The translations under genes and the position numbers were made by a program. From assembly GCA_051453625.1 (NCBI GenBank), contig JBOZIK010000001.1:111876683-111940682 (forward strand): DNA of 64,000 nt. Direction: 5' to 3'. Numbering within the stretch: the first letter of the stretch is position 1; each line of letters begins with the position of its first letter. Positions 46,926 through 60,088 of this stretch are shown in pieces. The notes below the pieces were generated by a model. That model saw only the letters and a list, made by a program, of their open reading frames with translations, was not told the origin of the DNA and made no database searches. The DNA comes from Welwitschia mirabilis (lineage: Eukaryota; Gnetophyta; Gnetopsida; Welwitschiales).

Positions 46926-47560
46926 TGGATCCTACTAAAACAAACATCATTATAAGTCTCCCTCTTCCAATCAATGTAAAACAAGTTAGATGTTTTCTTG
47001 GTTGTGCTAGTTTTAATTAAAGATTCATTACTGAATATGCCAAAATTTACAAACCTCTTCATTCTCTCTTAGAAAAAGATACTAAATTTGATTGAAATAA
47101 TTCTTGTCAACATGCTTCCAAAATTCTTAAAGACAAGATCACTTTAGCACCTATTATAGAAAAACCTGATTTGAATAAAGACAAGATTATATGTTAGCAT
47201 AAAAACATAAGAAAGGTTATAAAGTTATTTTCTATATTAGTAAAACCATTTTATGATTCCAACTTAATTATACCACAATTGAAAAAGAAATGCTTGCTAT
47301 CATCTTTTATCTTGATAAGCTTTAATACTATCTTTTTGATTTCCATACTAATGTCTATATTAATCATGTTGTCATTCAATATCTAATGACTAAGAAAGAT
47401 TATAGCATAAGACTAATTAGATGACTATTATTAATGATAACCATTATTAATAAATAAGGAAAAAATAGTTATGTTATTGATCATTTATCTAAAATCCCTC
47501 ATGACCAACATTCCTTATGTTTTTCTTGATACCTTATTTATCTAAGATAATTTTCTAGAT
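46926..47560 (+). pseudogene. Gypsy RNase H (partial second version 48505-48790)
   Basis: From MDPTKTNIIISLPLPINVKQ and VRCFLGCASF (the conserved VR.FLG.A.FYRRF step), FITEYAKIYKPLHSLLEKD, ASKILKDKITLAPII to TTIEKEMLAIIFYLDKL, NHVVIQYLMTKKD and VIDHLSKIPH (47480-47505). These mark the RT-RNase H connection and the tail end of RNase H, where relatives have DHAALKYLL and VADHLSR. Stops occur in most segments, and the middle, with catalytic Asp/Glu, is poorly preserved. Confidence 0.9.
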
Positions 47561-49525
47561 GAATAACTTTTCATTACACATTTTTATTACATCTTTTTGA
47601 AACACTGTACTCCATAGTACATTGATATNNNNNNNNNNNNNNNNNNNNNNNNNNNNNNNNNNNNNNNNNNNNNNNNNNNNNNNNNNNNNNNNNNNNNNNN
47701 NNNNNNNNNNNNNNNNNNNNNNNNNNNNTACATCTTTTTGAAACACTGTACTCCATAGTACATTGATATTATCAATTATATTGCTACACTAAAATCTTTC
47801 CACCATTGGACTCATAACCAAATAAGATATTTTCTTTATAGGATAGGAGACTATGAGTAGCATGAACCATATCTATACCAAATATGTAAAGATCAAATCA
47901 TGTGTAAATGTATGCTAGAATGGAAAAAATATAATATCCTTGATTTTTGCTATGGTGATATGTGAGAAATCATTTTAGAGGCCAAAAATTCTATGATAAT
48001 TCTTCATGCAAGATTCCATTGGTTCACCCTCTACAAATATTCATTTGACTTTATAAATAAAANNNNNNNNNNTACTTATCAATACTTTTATAGCCTTTCT
48101 GAATCTCAAAACATGTCCCCATAACCTATATTGGAGTGTGAACCCTTTAATTATTAGGATATAGACTTCATAGGTCATCTCTCACTATATTCTTATATTA
48201 AGAATTATGTCTTATTAGTTATGAATTATGTAATCAAATAAGTGAAGTTCATTCCTACTATTACAAATGATGCTAAAACTATATGTTATATACTTAGATC
48301 TAATATTTTTCATACATGTATTTTTTTCTAGAATATTAATTAGTTATTAGGATACTAATTTTATCAAAATGGTTCTTAGAAAAGTTTTATCTCTCTTAAA
48401 ATTTNNNNNNNNNNNNNNNNNNNNNNNNNNNNNNNNNNNNNNNNNNNNNNNNNNNNNNNNNNNNNNNNNNNNNNNNNNNNNNNNNNNNNNNNNNNNNNNN
48501 NNNNTATATTAGTAAAACCATTTTATGATTCCAACTTAATTATGCCACAACTGAAAAGGAATGCTTGCTATCATCTTTTATCTTGATAAGATTTAATACT
48601 ATCTTTTTGATTTCCATACTAATGTTTATATTAATCATGCTGCCATTCAATATCTAATGACTAAGAAAGATTCTATCATAAGACTAATTAGATGAATATT
48701 GTTAATGATAACCATTGTTAATGAAGAAGGAAAAAATAGTTATGTTGTTGATCATTTATCTAGAATCACTTATGAACAATATTCATTACGTTTTTTTTCA
48801 TACCTTCTTTATCTAAGATAATTTTCTAGATGAATAACTTTTTATTACACATTTTTATTCCATCGTTTCGAAAGACTCTACTCCATAGTACATTCATATT
48901 ATCAATTATATTGCTATACTAAAATATTCCCAACATTGGACTCACAATCAAATAAAATATTTTCTTTATGGGATAGGAGATTATGAGTGGCATGAACCAT
49001 GTCTATACCAAATATGTAAAGATAAAATCATGTGTAAATGTATGGTGGAATGGAAAAAATATATCCTTAACCTTTGCCATGGTGATATGTGAGAAATCAT
49101 TTTAGTGGCCAAAAATTTCTATGATAATTCTTCATGCAAGATTCTATTGGTTCACCCTCTATAAATATTCATTTGATTTTATAAATAAAATGTAATGCTT
49201 GTCAATACTTTTATAGCCTTTTCAAATCTCAAAACATGTCACCATAACCTATATTAGAGTGTGAACCCTTTCATTATTGGGATATAGAATTCATAGGCCA
49301 TCTCTCAGTATATTCTTATAATAAGAATTATGTCTTATTAGTTATGAATTATGAATCAAATGAGTGAAGTTCATTCTTACTATTACAAATGATGCTAAAA
49401 CCATAGGTTATATCCTTAGATATAATATTTGCCATACATGTATTTTTGTCTAGAACCTTAATTAGTGATTAAAATACTAATTTTATCAAAATGGTTCTCA
49501 GAAGAATTTTATCTCTCTTAAAATT
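47232..49525 (+). repeat. Contig-overlap pairs across RNase H and integrase
   Basis: 47232-48404 and 48505-49525 are the same region (tatattagtaaaaccatttt to tctcttaaaattt). Nested inside the first copy is a 42-bp overlap without any visible difference, 47587-47628 and 47729-47770, around another 100-N gap. The second copy is continuous there, confirming that the inner gap is an artefact. Confidence 0.9.
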
Positions 49526-50178
49526 TAGCACACAATAGTAAATGCTTATCATCCTTAAACTAATGGTCAAGTTGAGAGTTCTAATAAGGAAATAAAAAAA
49601 TTCTTTAAAAACTAATATCATAAAATTAAAAGTCTTGGTCTTATAAACTTTAGAATGTACTTTGGATTTACCAAACTATTTGGTGTAATTCACTTAGTTT
49701 TTTCCTTTGTAAACTTTTGTATGGTAAATCTTGTGTTCTTCCCATTGATTTATGATATCATTCCAGCATAATCATTCATGAGCTTAATTTCATGGGTTTT
49801 AATGGTAATCTTCAACATAGACTAGTTTAACTTCAAAATTTAAAGAGGAGGGGGAAAAACCATGCTATTCATAGATAATTCATCCAAAAATCTCAAGTAA
49901 AATTTTATCATGATAAAATTCTTATCTATAAATAATTTTAACCTAATTATTGGTTCTATTATTTAATACTAGAGTGCCTCTTATTCATAGTACATGAACA
50001 TATAAATGTCTCTATTGAGATTTCCAAATTAAACATTCATGAAAGATTAAAAGTAAATGATTGATGGTTAAAGTTTTAGTAATCACCTTATGATTGCCAT
50101 TATATCATGAATATGATTAAAGAAGTTAACTCAGATAATCCTCTTACCCAAGAGGAATATCTTCTCTTTACCATTGTC
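47860..50178 (+). pseudogene. Gypsy integrase (version A to 48404, fuller version B 48960-50178)
   Basis: The zinc-binding part reads HEPYLYQICKDQIMCKCM then WKKY..LDFCYGD and ARFHWFTLYKY, matching the Athila run of W.EP.LY..C.D.IMR.C. The core has YWDIDFIGHL (first catalytic Asp), LVMNYVIK.VKFIPT, TNDAKT, RTLISD..TNFIKM (second Asp, 49445-49490), AYHP.TNGQVESSNKEIKKFF (catalytic Glu, 49540-49605). After this LINFRMYFGFTKLFGVIHL matches the gypsy I start, and the frame ends NPLTQEEYLLFTIV plus stop at 50178-50180. D, D and E are all visible but stops and frame changes abound. The GPY/F module is nearly lost, unlike in gypsy I. A 10-N gap is at 48063-48072. Confidence 0.92.
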
Positions 50179-50180
50179 TA

Positions 50181-52480
50181 AATAATTTTTTAGTTGGATT
50201 TCTTAATTGAGTCATCTTACTATTTGATCATTTACTAACTTGGTTTGGTATTAGATATGATATAAGTTTTCATGAAAGTAATTATTTACTTTAGGTGTGT
50301 AAGTAATAAATATTGGATTTTAGCCAATTTAAGACATTTCCATGTATGTAAAGTTCTATGGATATCATAATTTTTACTTAAGTATTAGTTATATTAATTT
50401 AGATGCCAAGTTGTAACTTTGTACTTATTTAATTCATTATTTCAAAGATCAATTAATGTTTCAAAAAGAGAATCATAACCAATTGGAAAAAATGTAAAAA
50501 AAGATAAAATTCCCATAAAAACTTCCATTATGTTCTATCACAAACATAATAAAGTAAAATTTTCTAAAAATGATCTTTAGCAGTATGATATGGTAGTCCT
50601 GGAAATTCTATTAAAGAGTTAGTTGGCCATGATCTAGTTTCAACTTGTAGGTTGTTACTCTTTTGGTAGCGGTTGCAGTTTCCTCATTATGATAAATTAT
50701 GTTTTTTAATACCTTATTAATTTAATTTTCATAATTATGGAGCTAAAATACATGAGCATGATAGAACATATTAATCATTAAATGATATGTTAACAACATT
50801 TCATTGTATCTTTAGCATATTATTGGATTAATTTTAGTCTTAATATTACATTAATACTTTACAAATGAAGCATTTGATATTTCTATAATTATTTTTTCTA
50901 TCCCATGAGGTTTATTATTATTTAGTACTTAATTATAAATCTTTAATATCAAGTAATTCTACTATGAATACCATTGAGTTTTATTCAGTAGGTATTTAGG
51001 ATAAAGTAGTTAATATTCTTCATATACCTTTATGTCTATTTGTATTTTTCATCATCTTGAGTTCTTTTACTTGGAAATGGTAAAGATAATTTTACATTTT
51101 ATTCCTATCTTGATAGGATCTACACATATTTAGCTTGTCATCATTTCTACTGCTTTGGCCTTTACTTGACCATACTGTTTCTTTTATTATTGACCTTTAG
51201 TTTAATCTCCATCTTATTTTTTTAATACATCAACTATAACCAATAATTTTTGGCTTTACTTTTTTTTTCCTTTTTAAGGTTGTGGTTTTTTTCCTTTATT
51301 TTTACTTTCTATTTTAAATTCAACCAAGCTATTATCTTATTCTTTTTTATCATCACATGTAAACTTAATTAAAATTTGGAACAAATTTATCTACTTCATT
51401 AGGGTAGAATCTTTGGAATTATCAAAAGCTTGAATTTGATAGAAATTAATTTGTATATTCAAAATATGTTTTTATATAACTAAGACCATAGTTATTCATT
51501 TAATATATATCTTTCTTATAATGTTTAACTAGAATATATTTTTGTTATGCTAAAATAAGATGCACCCTATGTTTAACAATGTAAGATCCTTTATACTTAA
51601 GTCTTATTTCCAATCTATTTTCCAATTTGGTTGGATTATATTTTTTTCTACTTTATTTATTAGGGACCAAGAAACACTTAGTGGAGGACTATGTTGNNNN
51701 NNNNNNNNNNNNNNNNNNNNNNNNNNNNNNNNNNNNNNNNNNNNNNNNNNNNNNNNNNNNNNNNNNNNNNNNNNNNNNNNNNNNNNNNNNNNNNNNAGTA
51801 GTTAATATTCTTCATATACCTTTATGTCTATTTGTATTTTTAATCATCTTAAGTTATTTTACTTAGAAATGGTAAATCCAATTTTACATTTTATTCCTAT
51901 CTTAATAGGATCTACATATATTTATCTTGTCATCATCTCTAGTCCTTTGGCCATTACTTGACCATACTGTTTCTTTTATTATTGGCCTTTAGTCTAATCT
52001 CCATCTTATTTTTTTAATTCATTAACTATAACCAATAATTTTTGGCTTTACTTTTTTCTCCTTTTTATGGTTGTGGTTTTTTTCTTTGTTTTTACTTTCT
52101 ATTTTAAATTTAACAAAGCTATTAGCTTATTCCTTTTGATCATCACATGTAAACTTAATTAAAATTTGGAACAAATTTATCTACTTCATTAAGGTAGAAT
52201 CTTTGGAATTCTCAAAAGCTTGACTTTGATAGAAATGAATTTGTATATTTTTAATATTTTTTTATATAAATGAAACCATAGTTATTCATTTAATGTATAT
52301 ATTTCTTATAATGTTTAACTGGAATATATTTTTGTTATGCTAAAATAAGATGCACCCTATGTTTAACAATTTAAGATCCTTTATACTTTAGTATTATTTT
52401 TAATCTATTTTCTAATTTGGTTGGATTCTATTTTTTTCTACTTGATTTATTAGGGATTGAGAAATACCTAGTGGAGGACT
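50181..52480 (+). mobile_element. Gypsy II 3' region, with contig-overlap pair 51005-51696 and 51797-52486
   Basis: It is colinear with 15734-17600. The early G/C-richer block (agagttagttggccatga, 50616-50633) corresponds to 16155-16180. The plus strand is T-rich. The overlap pair runs from agtagttaatattcttcat to gtggaggactatgttg. It ends in a purine tract, agtggaggac (52475-52485), a candidate polypurine tract. No ORF is credible. Confidence 0.6.
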
Positions 52481-53094
52481 ATGTTGCAAGGATAATTTTT
52501 CCTATTTGATAGTATTTTTTGAGTGTAATTATAGATATATTTAATAGGTTTCTAAGAAAATCAAGAGGAATTTGAAGATCTATCAAGACGATCACATTAA
52601 GCATTAATTTATAATATTATGGACCTTTTCATGGTATATTTTAAATACCTTATCGTATCTAGAGTATCATGTATCAAATTTAAATTTGAGAATTTATGAT
52701 TAAGAGCACCAAAAGATGGAAAAANNNNNNNNNNNNNNNNNNNNNNNNNNNNNNNNNNNNNNNNNNNNNNNNNNNNNNNNNNNNNNNNNNNNNNNNNNNN
52801 NNNNNNNNNNNNNNNNNNNNNNNNGACCAAGAAATACTTAGTTGATGACTATGTTACAATGATACTTTTGCCTATTTGATATTATTTTTGGAGTGAAATT
52901 ATAGATATATTTGATGGGTTTCCAAGGAAATCAAGAAGAATTTGAAGATCTATCAAGATGATCACATGAAGCATTAATTTATAATATTATGGACCTTTTC
53001 CTGGTATATTTTAAATACCTTAGCTTATCTAGAGTATCATGTATCAAATTTCAATCTGAGAATTTATGATTAAGAGCACCAAAAGATGGAAAAA
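52456..53094 (+). repeat. Contig-overlap pair after the purine tract (52456-52724 and 52825-53094)
   Basis: gagaaatacctagtggagga to caccaaaagatggaaaaa occurs on both sides of the gap. The start of this block aligns with 17610-17720 of gypsy I. Confidence 0.85.
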
Positions 53095-55370
53095 GGGTAT
53101 CTTCTATCTTACCATCTAGATGATACTCAAAAGATAATGAAAAAAATACATAAGTAGCAAGATCATTTTTTCTACTCATAGTTGTTTGCTTAGTAATCTA
53201 GATGAAATTTATATGATGACAATTATTTATAAAGTAAAATCACATTTTGAAGATAAATCTGAAGGATAACAGACTATACAATCAAGTTTAACTACTTTAA
53301 AAGATATTGGGACGTGTCAATAAACTTATAAGCCATGATCAAATTTAAAATAAAACCTAATCTTAATTAATGTACTTATAAAAAATAAAGAAAGATTAAT
53401 TCTAATAAAATAATTCTTTATAAACCAAAAGAAGATCTAGTTATAACCATAATATTATAGAAGATTTCAAAAGGACTATCATACACCTAGTTATCTAGAT
53501 TAAATCTCAAGATGACTAACAAGAACAAATCAAATAAAAATGTTAATTTTACACTAATAATCATCCATGATATCATTTGGATGATACCAAGTGGAAAATA
53601 CTTAATAAAGTTACATTAAGGAGACAAAACAAAAATCCATTAAAAAAGAAGATCATGTGTCATCTATCTAGTTGCCTGAATGACACACAGACAAATGACA
53701 ACTCTAATGATCATAAAACACATTCCATCTATTATTAAATTAGTGATATGATTACTTATGATGTATTAATAATTTTTAGCAATCCTAATTCTCAATTCAA
53801 AATTATAAATTTCCTGATTAATTAGAGTTCATTTGAGTAAGAAATCCATCTATCTTAGGAGAGGATCTTATCTTAGTGTTGGCCTATGTTTCCTCCATTG
53901 AGAAGTAACTACTTCTAAGTGGATGTAATAATATTGTAATTAATAAAAGATCATTTTGTTCTTTATAATTTCTTTCTTATGTTATTTATATGTTATGTTG
54001 AATTAATTTAATTACATAAACATTAATTATGATTTTGATATAGTGTATGNNNNNNNNNNNNNNNNNNNNNNNNNNNNNNNNNNNNNNNNNNNNNNNNNNN
54101 NNNNNNNNNNNNNNNNNNNNNNNNNNNNNNNNNNNNNNNNNNNNNNNNNTATGATTACTTCTGATTTACTAATAATTCTTGACAATCCTAATTATCAATT
54201 CAAAATTATAAATTCCTTAATTAGTTAGAGTTCAATTGAGTAAGAAGTCCATCTATCTTAGGAGAGGATCTTATCTTAGTGTCAGCCTATGTTTCCTCCA
54301 TTGAGAAGTGACTGCTTCTAAGTGTATGTAATAATATTGTAATTAATAAAAGATTATTTTGTTCTTTATAATTTATTTATTATGTTATTTATATGTTATG
54401 TTGAATTAATTTAATTACAAAAACATTAATTATGGTATTGATACAGTGTATGAAGCCTAACTTTGGTGATGATAAGTTGGTAAACTTGATTAGTGATTGC
54501 ATTTAGGATTTCATCTCATTATTACATTAATTCATTACACTTCATTATTTAATTTCATTTAGATTTTCATTGTCATTTAATTATTATTCTAAAATTAAAT
54601 AGAAGATAGTTCTAATTTATTTTCTGAATGAAGAAAGTTTTTAGATGTACTTTCAAAATCCTCTCTAGATCATGACATTGGATTGATCCCCTATATTAGT
54701 ATGTGTTCGTGTGGATTGGATATTTAAGATTTTAGATCATCACTAAAGATAATTTATTAAAGACAAGAAGCATATAATACATGCACTTTAATAAACATAC
54801 CATATAGTTTTGAAATGATGATGTTAGTAGTGTGAAATTTTGTATCCTCTGTTNNNNNNNNNNNNNNNNNNNNNNNNNNNNNNNNNNNNNNNNNNNNNNN
54901 NNNNNNNNNNNNNNNNNNNNNNNNNNNNNNNNNNNNNNNNNNNNNNNNNNNNNGTTATTTATATATTATGTTGAATTAATTTAATTACATAAACGTTAAT
55001 TATTATTTTGATATAGTGTATGATGACTAACTTTAGTGATGATAAGTTGGTAAACTTGATTAGTGATTACATTTAGGATTTTATCTCATTCTTACATTAA
55101 TTCATTACGTTTCATTCCTGAATTTTATTTAGATTTTCATTTTCATTTAATTATTATTCTAAAATTAAATAGAATATAGTTCTAATTTCTTTTTTGAATG
55201 AAGAATTTTTTAGATGTACTTTCAAAATCCTTTCTAGATCATAACATTGGATTGATCCCCTATATTAGTATGTGTTCATGTGGATTGGATATTTAAGATT
55301 TAAGATCATCACTAAAGATAATTGATTAAAGACAAGAAGCATATAATACATGCACTTTAATAGATATACC
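53095..55370. other. Unassigned sequence with two successive overlap pairs
   Basis: 53747-54049 equals 54150-54450, and 54381-54853 equals 54954-55422, so three contigs overlap in series. An aataaaag signal-like word follows gtgactgcttctaagtg (54310-54350). No gene or LTR edge is recognised. It may be part of the gypsy II LTR or of another element. Confidence 0.5.
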
Positions 55371-55810
55371 ATATAGTTTTGAAATGATGATGCTAGTAGT
55401 GTGACATTTTGTATCCTCTATTGCATCTTTCAATGCCATATTTTAATTGTATAGTGTGCTATATAGTTTTAGTATAAGAATCTTAGTAGTGTCTATGGAT
55501 TCCATAAATGCTCTAATTTAGTACTTTAAAATATTATATAATTCTAGAGTAATGATATTAGTATTATGGCATTATATAATTCTTTGTGATATTCATTAAT
55601 GCTTTCTTTTACTAGTGCAATGNNNNNTACACATTAGAATTTCTGACGTTAGTAGTGTAGTATTCTATAGTTCTCTATGAAGTTCATCAATGTTTTATTT
55701 CAATAATATAGTACTATATATAGTTTTAGAGTAATGATGTTAGTAGCTAAAATCCTAGAATTCTTTGTCAGGATTTATCAAAGCTCTATGTCAGTAGTGT
55801 AGAATCCTTA
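55371..55810 (+). repeat. Degenerate tandem array, about five units of 75-95 bp
   Basis: Units start near 55371, 55462, 55535, 55628 and 55716. Each has atatagttttagagtaatga, then gttagtagtgt, then ttctatagttctttgtga and ttcatcaatgcttt, in diverged form. A 5-N gap lies at 55623-55627. Except for the 5-N gap the array is continuous sequence, so it is not a product of contig joining. Its first unit is also seen at 54800-54853 in the overlapping contig. Confidence 0.75.
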
Positions 55811-58136
55811 CATCTTCTACTTTAATGCATCACATCATCTCATTGCATTAGTATCACTTTTACATCACTTAAACTTATTACATAATCTTATTAATTTTAC
55901 TTTCATGGCATTTTAACTTATCACATCATTTCATTAATGTTACTTTTACATCACTTCAATTTTTTTCCTTATAAATTTCCTTATAAATAAGAGAAGAGGA
56001 TCCATTTCCTTTTCATTTTTACTATGCTCATCCTCCTAAAGGTAATTTATATTTCTAATTTTTATTTTTTCTTTTTTTTCTAAATTTTTCTCATCACTAA
56101 TACATAATTGTCTTTCCACTTGATTTTGTTATTATTTTTAGGCTTTTACACCTCTAGTCGTGCATCTTTCTGACCATTTTTTCCCTTAGTAAGAGTTAAC
56201 TATTCTTTTATAAGGTATGTCTCAAAATTATTTTCTATAAATCAGATAGTTTTATTATAATCTAAAATTCATTGGAGAGTAGTATTATAAATTACTAACT
56301 TAATTAGAGTTTAATTATTAGTAGTTTTTAATATCTCTAATCTCTTATTCTTTCTACATTTTAATTTTTATTCTTCTAAAATATTCATGATTATAGATTT
56401 AATCTATGGATCTTTATCAAGCCTATTATTTCTACTATCGTCACATTGGAATGGTCCATATTACTCCATCAGCTATAAAGAATAATTTTGGGCTCTTAGA
56501 TGAAACATTTACTTCTAAGATGTTTTTTACGTGTGAGTTAAGAACCTCAGATTTCTTTAAAACTTTATCATGAGTCTGTAGATAAAAAGTACTTATTGGG
56601 GGCATTATGAAATCCCTTTAAAATCTATCTTAGTATCATATTATATTGCCTTAGAATTTCTCATATCCTATTATGAATTCTTTATTCTTATTCATCAAAA
56701 TTTTCAAAAGACACAAGCTATATTTTTTAAATGATTCATAATAAGGAGATTTTCTTTGATTAAAGTTAAAGCATCTATTTATAGGTTATTTCATAGTTGT
56801 ATGAAGTCAAGCTAAATTCTAATTCAAGATTTCTTACTTGCAAAAGTATCCTTCTTTATCTTTACTTCACTTCTCATGGAAGAAATTATTTTATAAATAT
56901 TAAATGAGTTATACCTCTTAGTGGTATGATAATTCCACTTTCTTTCTTACCCGTAATTTATCCTCATGGGACCATCCTTACTTCTAGTAATGAAAGTAAT
57001 ATAGTACTTTATTTAACTAGTGGAATTTCTTCTTTGAAGCTAAAAAATGATCTTTTTCTTTGATTTTCTTCTATTAATTTCTATCTCTTATTAAATTATT
57101 TCTCTTCTTTAGATGGGTGTATAAGAAGAATCATTTTATCACACTCCTTTCTCATCTTCTTAAGGGGATAGGGGTAGGGGGTAGAGGGAACTCGTTCTCT
57201 ATAAATCCATTCATAGCTTTTTATACAAGAGGTAAAAGATGAAGAATATGAGTTTCCTCTATCAATTCTTTACTATAACAACCCGAGGATCATAGTAAGT
57301 TTTATTACTTATATCTTCATATTTATTTGAAACTTTATTTTCATGTAATTAACATTTTATCATTTCTTATACAACTGAGCTAAATTATCTTCTCCTATTT
57401 TCCTTAGGCAAAAGGTAAACATAGCATGGATAAATACTAAGGTTGATGGCTAAAGTAAGTGATTTATTAATATTTCCTTATTAAGAAACGTAGATCTTTT
57501 AAGATTTTATAAGTTTAAAAGGGATCATTATAATAGAAAGATTAATTTTGATTCATTTTTATAAGTGTTTGATTTTTTAACTATGCCTTAGATTAATGCA
57601 TTTTATCTCACTAGTAAGAGTGCACCCTTGTATGATTTTTGCTACTCATCATCTATAAGATTTTATAACTTCACTTTCATCATCTACTTTTCATCATAAA
57701 TAGATAGAATGTTTTCTATAGTGCTCTTAGGTTTGGTTTTTAAAATCCAAGTCCTAATTACTTATATTGATTAAGTGAAGTAATTAAAGGATTTAATTAT
57801 CAAAAAAGTAAGTGAAAGATCTCATTAGAAGGAGGCCTTTCATTACAAAGATTATATGGGTAGTAACTTTAATGATGATTTTTAAGTTATGATATTAGGA
57901 AGATTTATATAGTACTATGTCATTAATACCTTATAAAATTCTATCCATTAAAGCTTTAAATTAGTCATCAACAAGTTGGAATTAGTGCATTGTATGACCT
58001 ACCACAAAATGTATTAATTAAATACTTTCAAGGCTTAGACTCATATTCTTAAGATGTAAACATTCCATTATCTTCAAATTCTTTATAGATGAGATTCAAT
58101 TATTATTTTTCATCTTATACTTTTATTCCTAAGGAT
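55811..58136. other. Unassigned region with a TATA-like site and a possible decayed ORF
   Basis: ttataaataagagaagagg at 55982-56000 looks like a promoter TATA box of an LTR or gene. Plus-strand frames from 56406 (MDLYQAYYFYYRHIGMVHIT, then AIKNNFGLLDETFTSKMFF) read more like protein than the background but break after about 55 codons, and I recognise no family. A G-rich island, ggggataggggtagggggtag, lies at 57164-57184. No other features are seen. Confidence 0.4.
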
Positions 58137-60088
58137 TGTTAAAATTAGAGGAGAGGGGTGAATGTGTTTATAAAATAAAGTTTAACTAATAAAATAATAA
58201 AAGTCAAAAATAAAATCTTACTAATTTATATAGTTCTCCAACCTAGGTACATTCACACATAGAGTGTAACTTTAATTCATACCTATGGATATCCTTAACT
58301 TATAAAAATAGTCGTTTGGAAGTACCATCAAACTTACATCCAAATGAAATGCTTCTTTCAAGGTAGAACTTTATTTTCCTTAAGGATTATAATTCATCAA
58401 TATCCAAAAGTACTCTTAAGCACTACTCTAATCATAAGAAGCACATCCTGCAAGGGTTACTTTATACTTTTAAATTTCTAAGACTAGAAATAAAATATGC
58501 ATCCAATTATATATTTTAATAAATAAATACCAAAACTAAATTGAAAGAAGAAAAAGCCTAAAATAATAAATCAAATGAATTTTCTTGAGTTCTTATTTGA
58601 TTTAGTCATCCATAAGATTTAAATATTAGAGCTATAGCATTAGATAAGCATAAAAATGTAATATGTCTTTAATGATAGTACCCTTTATTCAAGTTCAAGA
58701 AATTTTAGCCTATATAATTCCAGAAATGATTTTTTCAAAACATTCTTCAATCATATTTCTTTATGCTTTTTATTCTTTGAAAGTAATCAAGCCCACTAAC
58801 CTAAGAACATAATCATTTAAATTACTTTTAAACCTTTTGAAGGGCTATAAATGACTCGTTTTTATCATTTAATGGTTATTTCTATATTGCACCAATTTTC
58901 ATGATAGATGTCTTTAATTTCATAAATGTCTTAAAGATAAAAATCTTTAGTTCTAATGGATATCTTTTAGGCAAGCATCTCCAACATGAAAGATATCTTT
59001 AGTAAACTTAGTTAGATTATAAAANNNNNNNNNNNNNNNNNNNNNNNNNNNNNNNNNNNNNNNNNNNNNNNNNNNNNNNNNNNNNNNNNNNNNNNNNNNN
59101 NNNNNNNNNNNNNNNNNNNNNNNNAACGTTCCATTATCTTCAACTTCTTTATAGATGAGATTCAATTATTATTTTTCATCTTATACTTTTATTCCTAAGT
59201 ATTGTCAAAATTAGAGAAGAGGGGTGAATGTATTTTATCAAATAAATATTAACTAATAAAATAATAAAAATCAAAAAGAAAATCTTCCTGATTTATATGA
59301 TTCTCCAACTTGGGTACATTCACACATAAAGTGTAGTTTTACTTCATACCTATGGATATCCTTAACTTATAAAAATAATAGTTTTGGAGTACAATCAGAC
59401 TTACATCAAATGAGATGCTTCTTTCAAGATAGCACTTTATTTTCCTTAAGGATTATAATGAATCAATATCCAAAAGTACTCTTAAGCACTACTCCAATCA
59501 TATGAAGCACATCCTGCAAGGGTTACATTATAATTTGGAATTTCTAAGACTAGAAATAAAATATAAGATAATTAAATATTTTTATAAATAAATACCAAAA
59601 CTAAAATTAAAGAAGAAAAAGCCTAAAATAATAAATCAAATGAAGTTGCTTGAGTTCTTCTTTGATTTAGTCACCCCTAAGATTTAAATATTAGAGCTAT
59701 AGCATTAGATAAGCATAAAAATGTAATATTTCTTTATTGATAGGAACCTTTATTTAAGTTTAAGAAATTTTAGCCTATATAATTCCAGAAATGATTTTTA
59801 CAAAATGTTCTTCAATCATATTTCTTTATGCTTTTTATTCTTTTAAGGTAATCAGGTCCACTAACCTAGGAAGATAATCATTTGAATTGCTTTTAATCAT
59901 TTTTAAGGGCTATAAATGACTAGTTTTTATCATTTAATGGTTATTTCTATGTTGCATTAATTTTCATGATAGATGTCTTTAATTTCATATATGTCTTTAA
60001 GACAAACATATTTAGTTCTAATAGATTTCTTTTAGGCAAGCGTCTCCAACATGAAATATGTTTTTAGTAAACTTACTTATATTATAAA
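58060..60088 (+). repeat. Contig-overlap pair of about 0.97 kb (58060-59024 and 59125-60088)
   Basis: Text from cattccattatcttcaa to ttagattataaaa occurs twice. It includes 75 bp of flank outside the LTR as well as LTR sequence, which argues for overlapping contigs and not for tandem LTRs formed by recombination. Confidence 0.88.

Larger units (their letters stand above)
39500..53094 (+). mobile_element. Athila/Tat-type Ty3/gypsy retrotransposon (gypsy II)
   Basis: The order is leader, gag, protease, RT, RNase H, integrase, long 3' region, which is the Ty3/gypsy order with integrase last. RT, RNase H and integrase phrases are of the plant Athila/Tat kind. All genes are broken. Eight contig-overlap pairs inflate its length. 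A matching 3' LTR copy of the 39.5-40.7 kb block was not found downstream, so the 3' limit is uncertain. Confidence 0.82.

Noticed and set aside
40830-50178. Apparent tandem duplication of gag, protease, RT, RNase H and integrase in gypsy II
   Set aside because: Each duplicate pair is centred on a 100-N gap with the restart geometry of overlapping contigs; read as one set of genes.
15170-50178. Endogenous pararetrovirus origin for the RT/integrase segments
   Set aside because: The order protease-RT-RNase H-integrase with DDE integrase and GPY/F module is Ty3/gypsy; pararetroviruses lack integrase, and no movement or coat protein motif is present.
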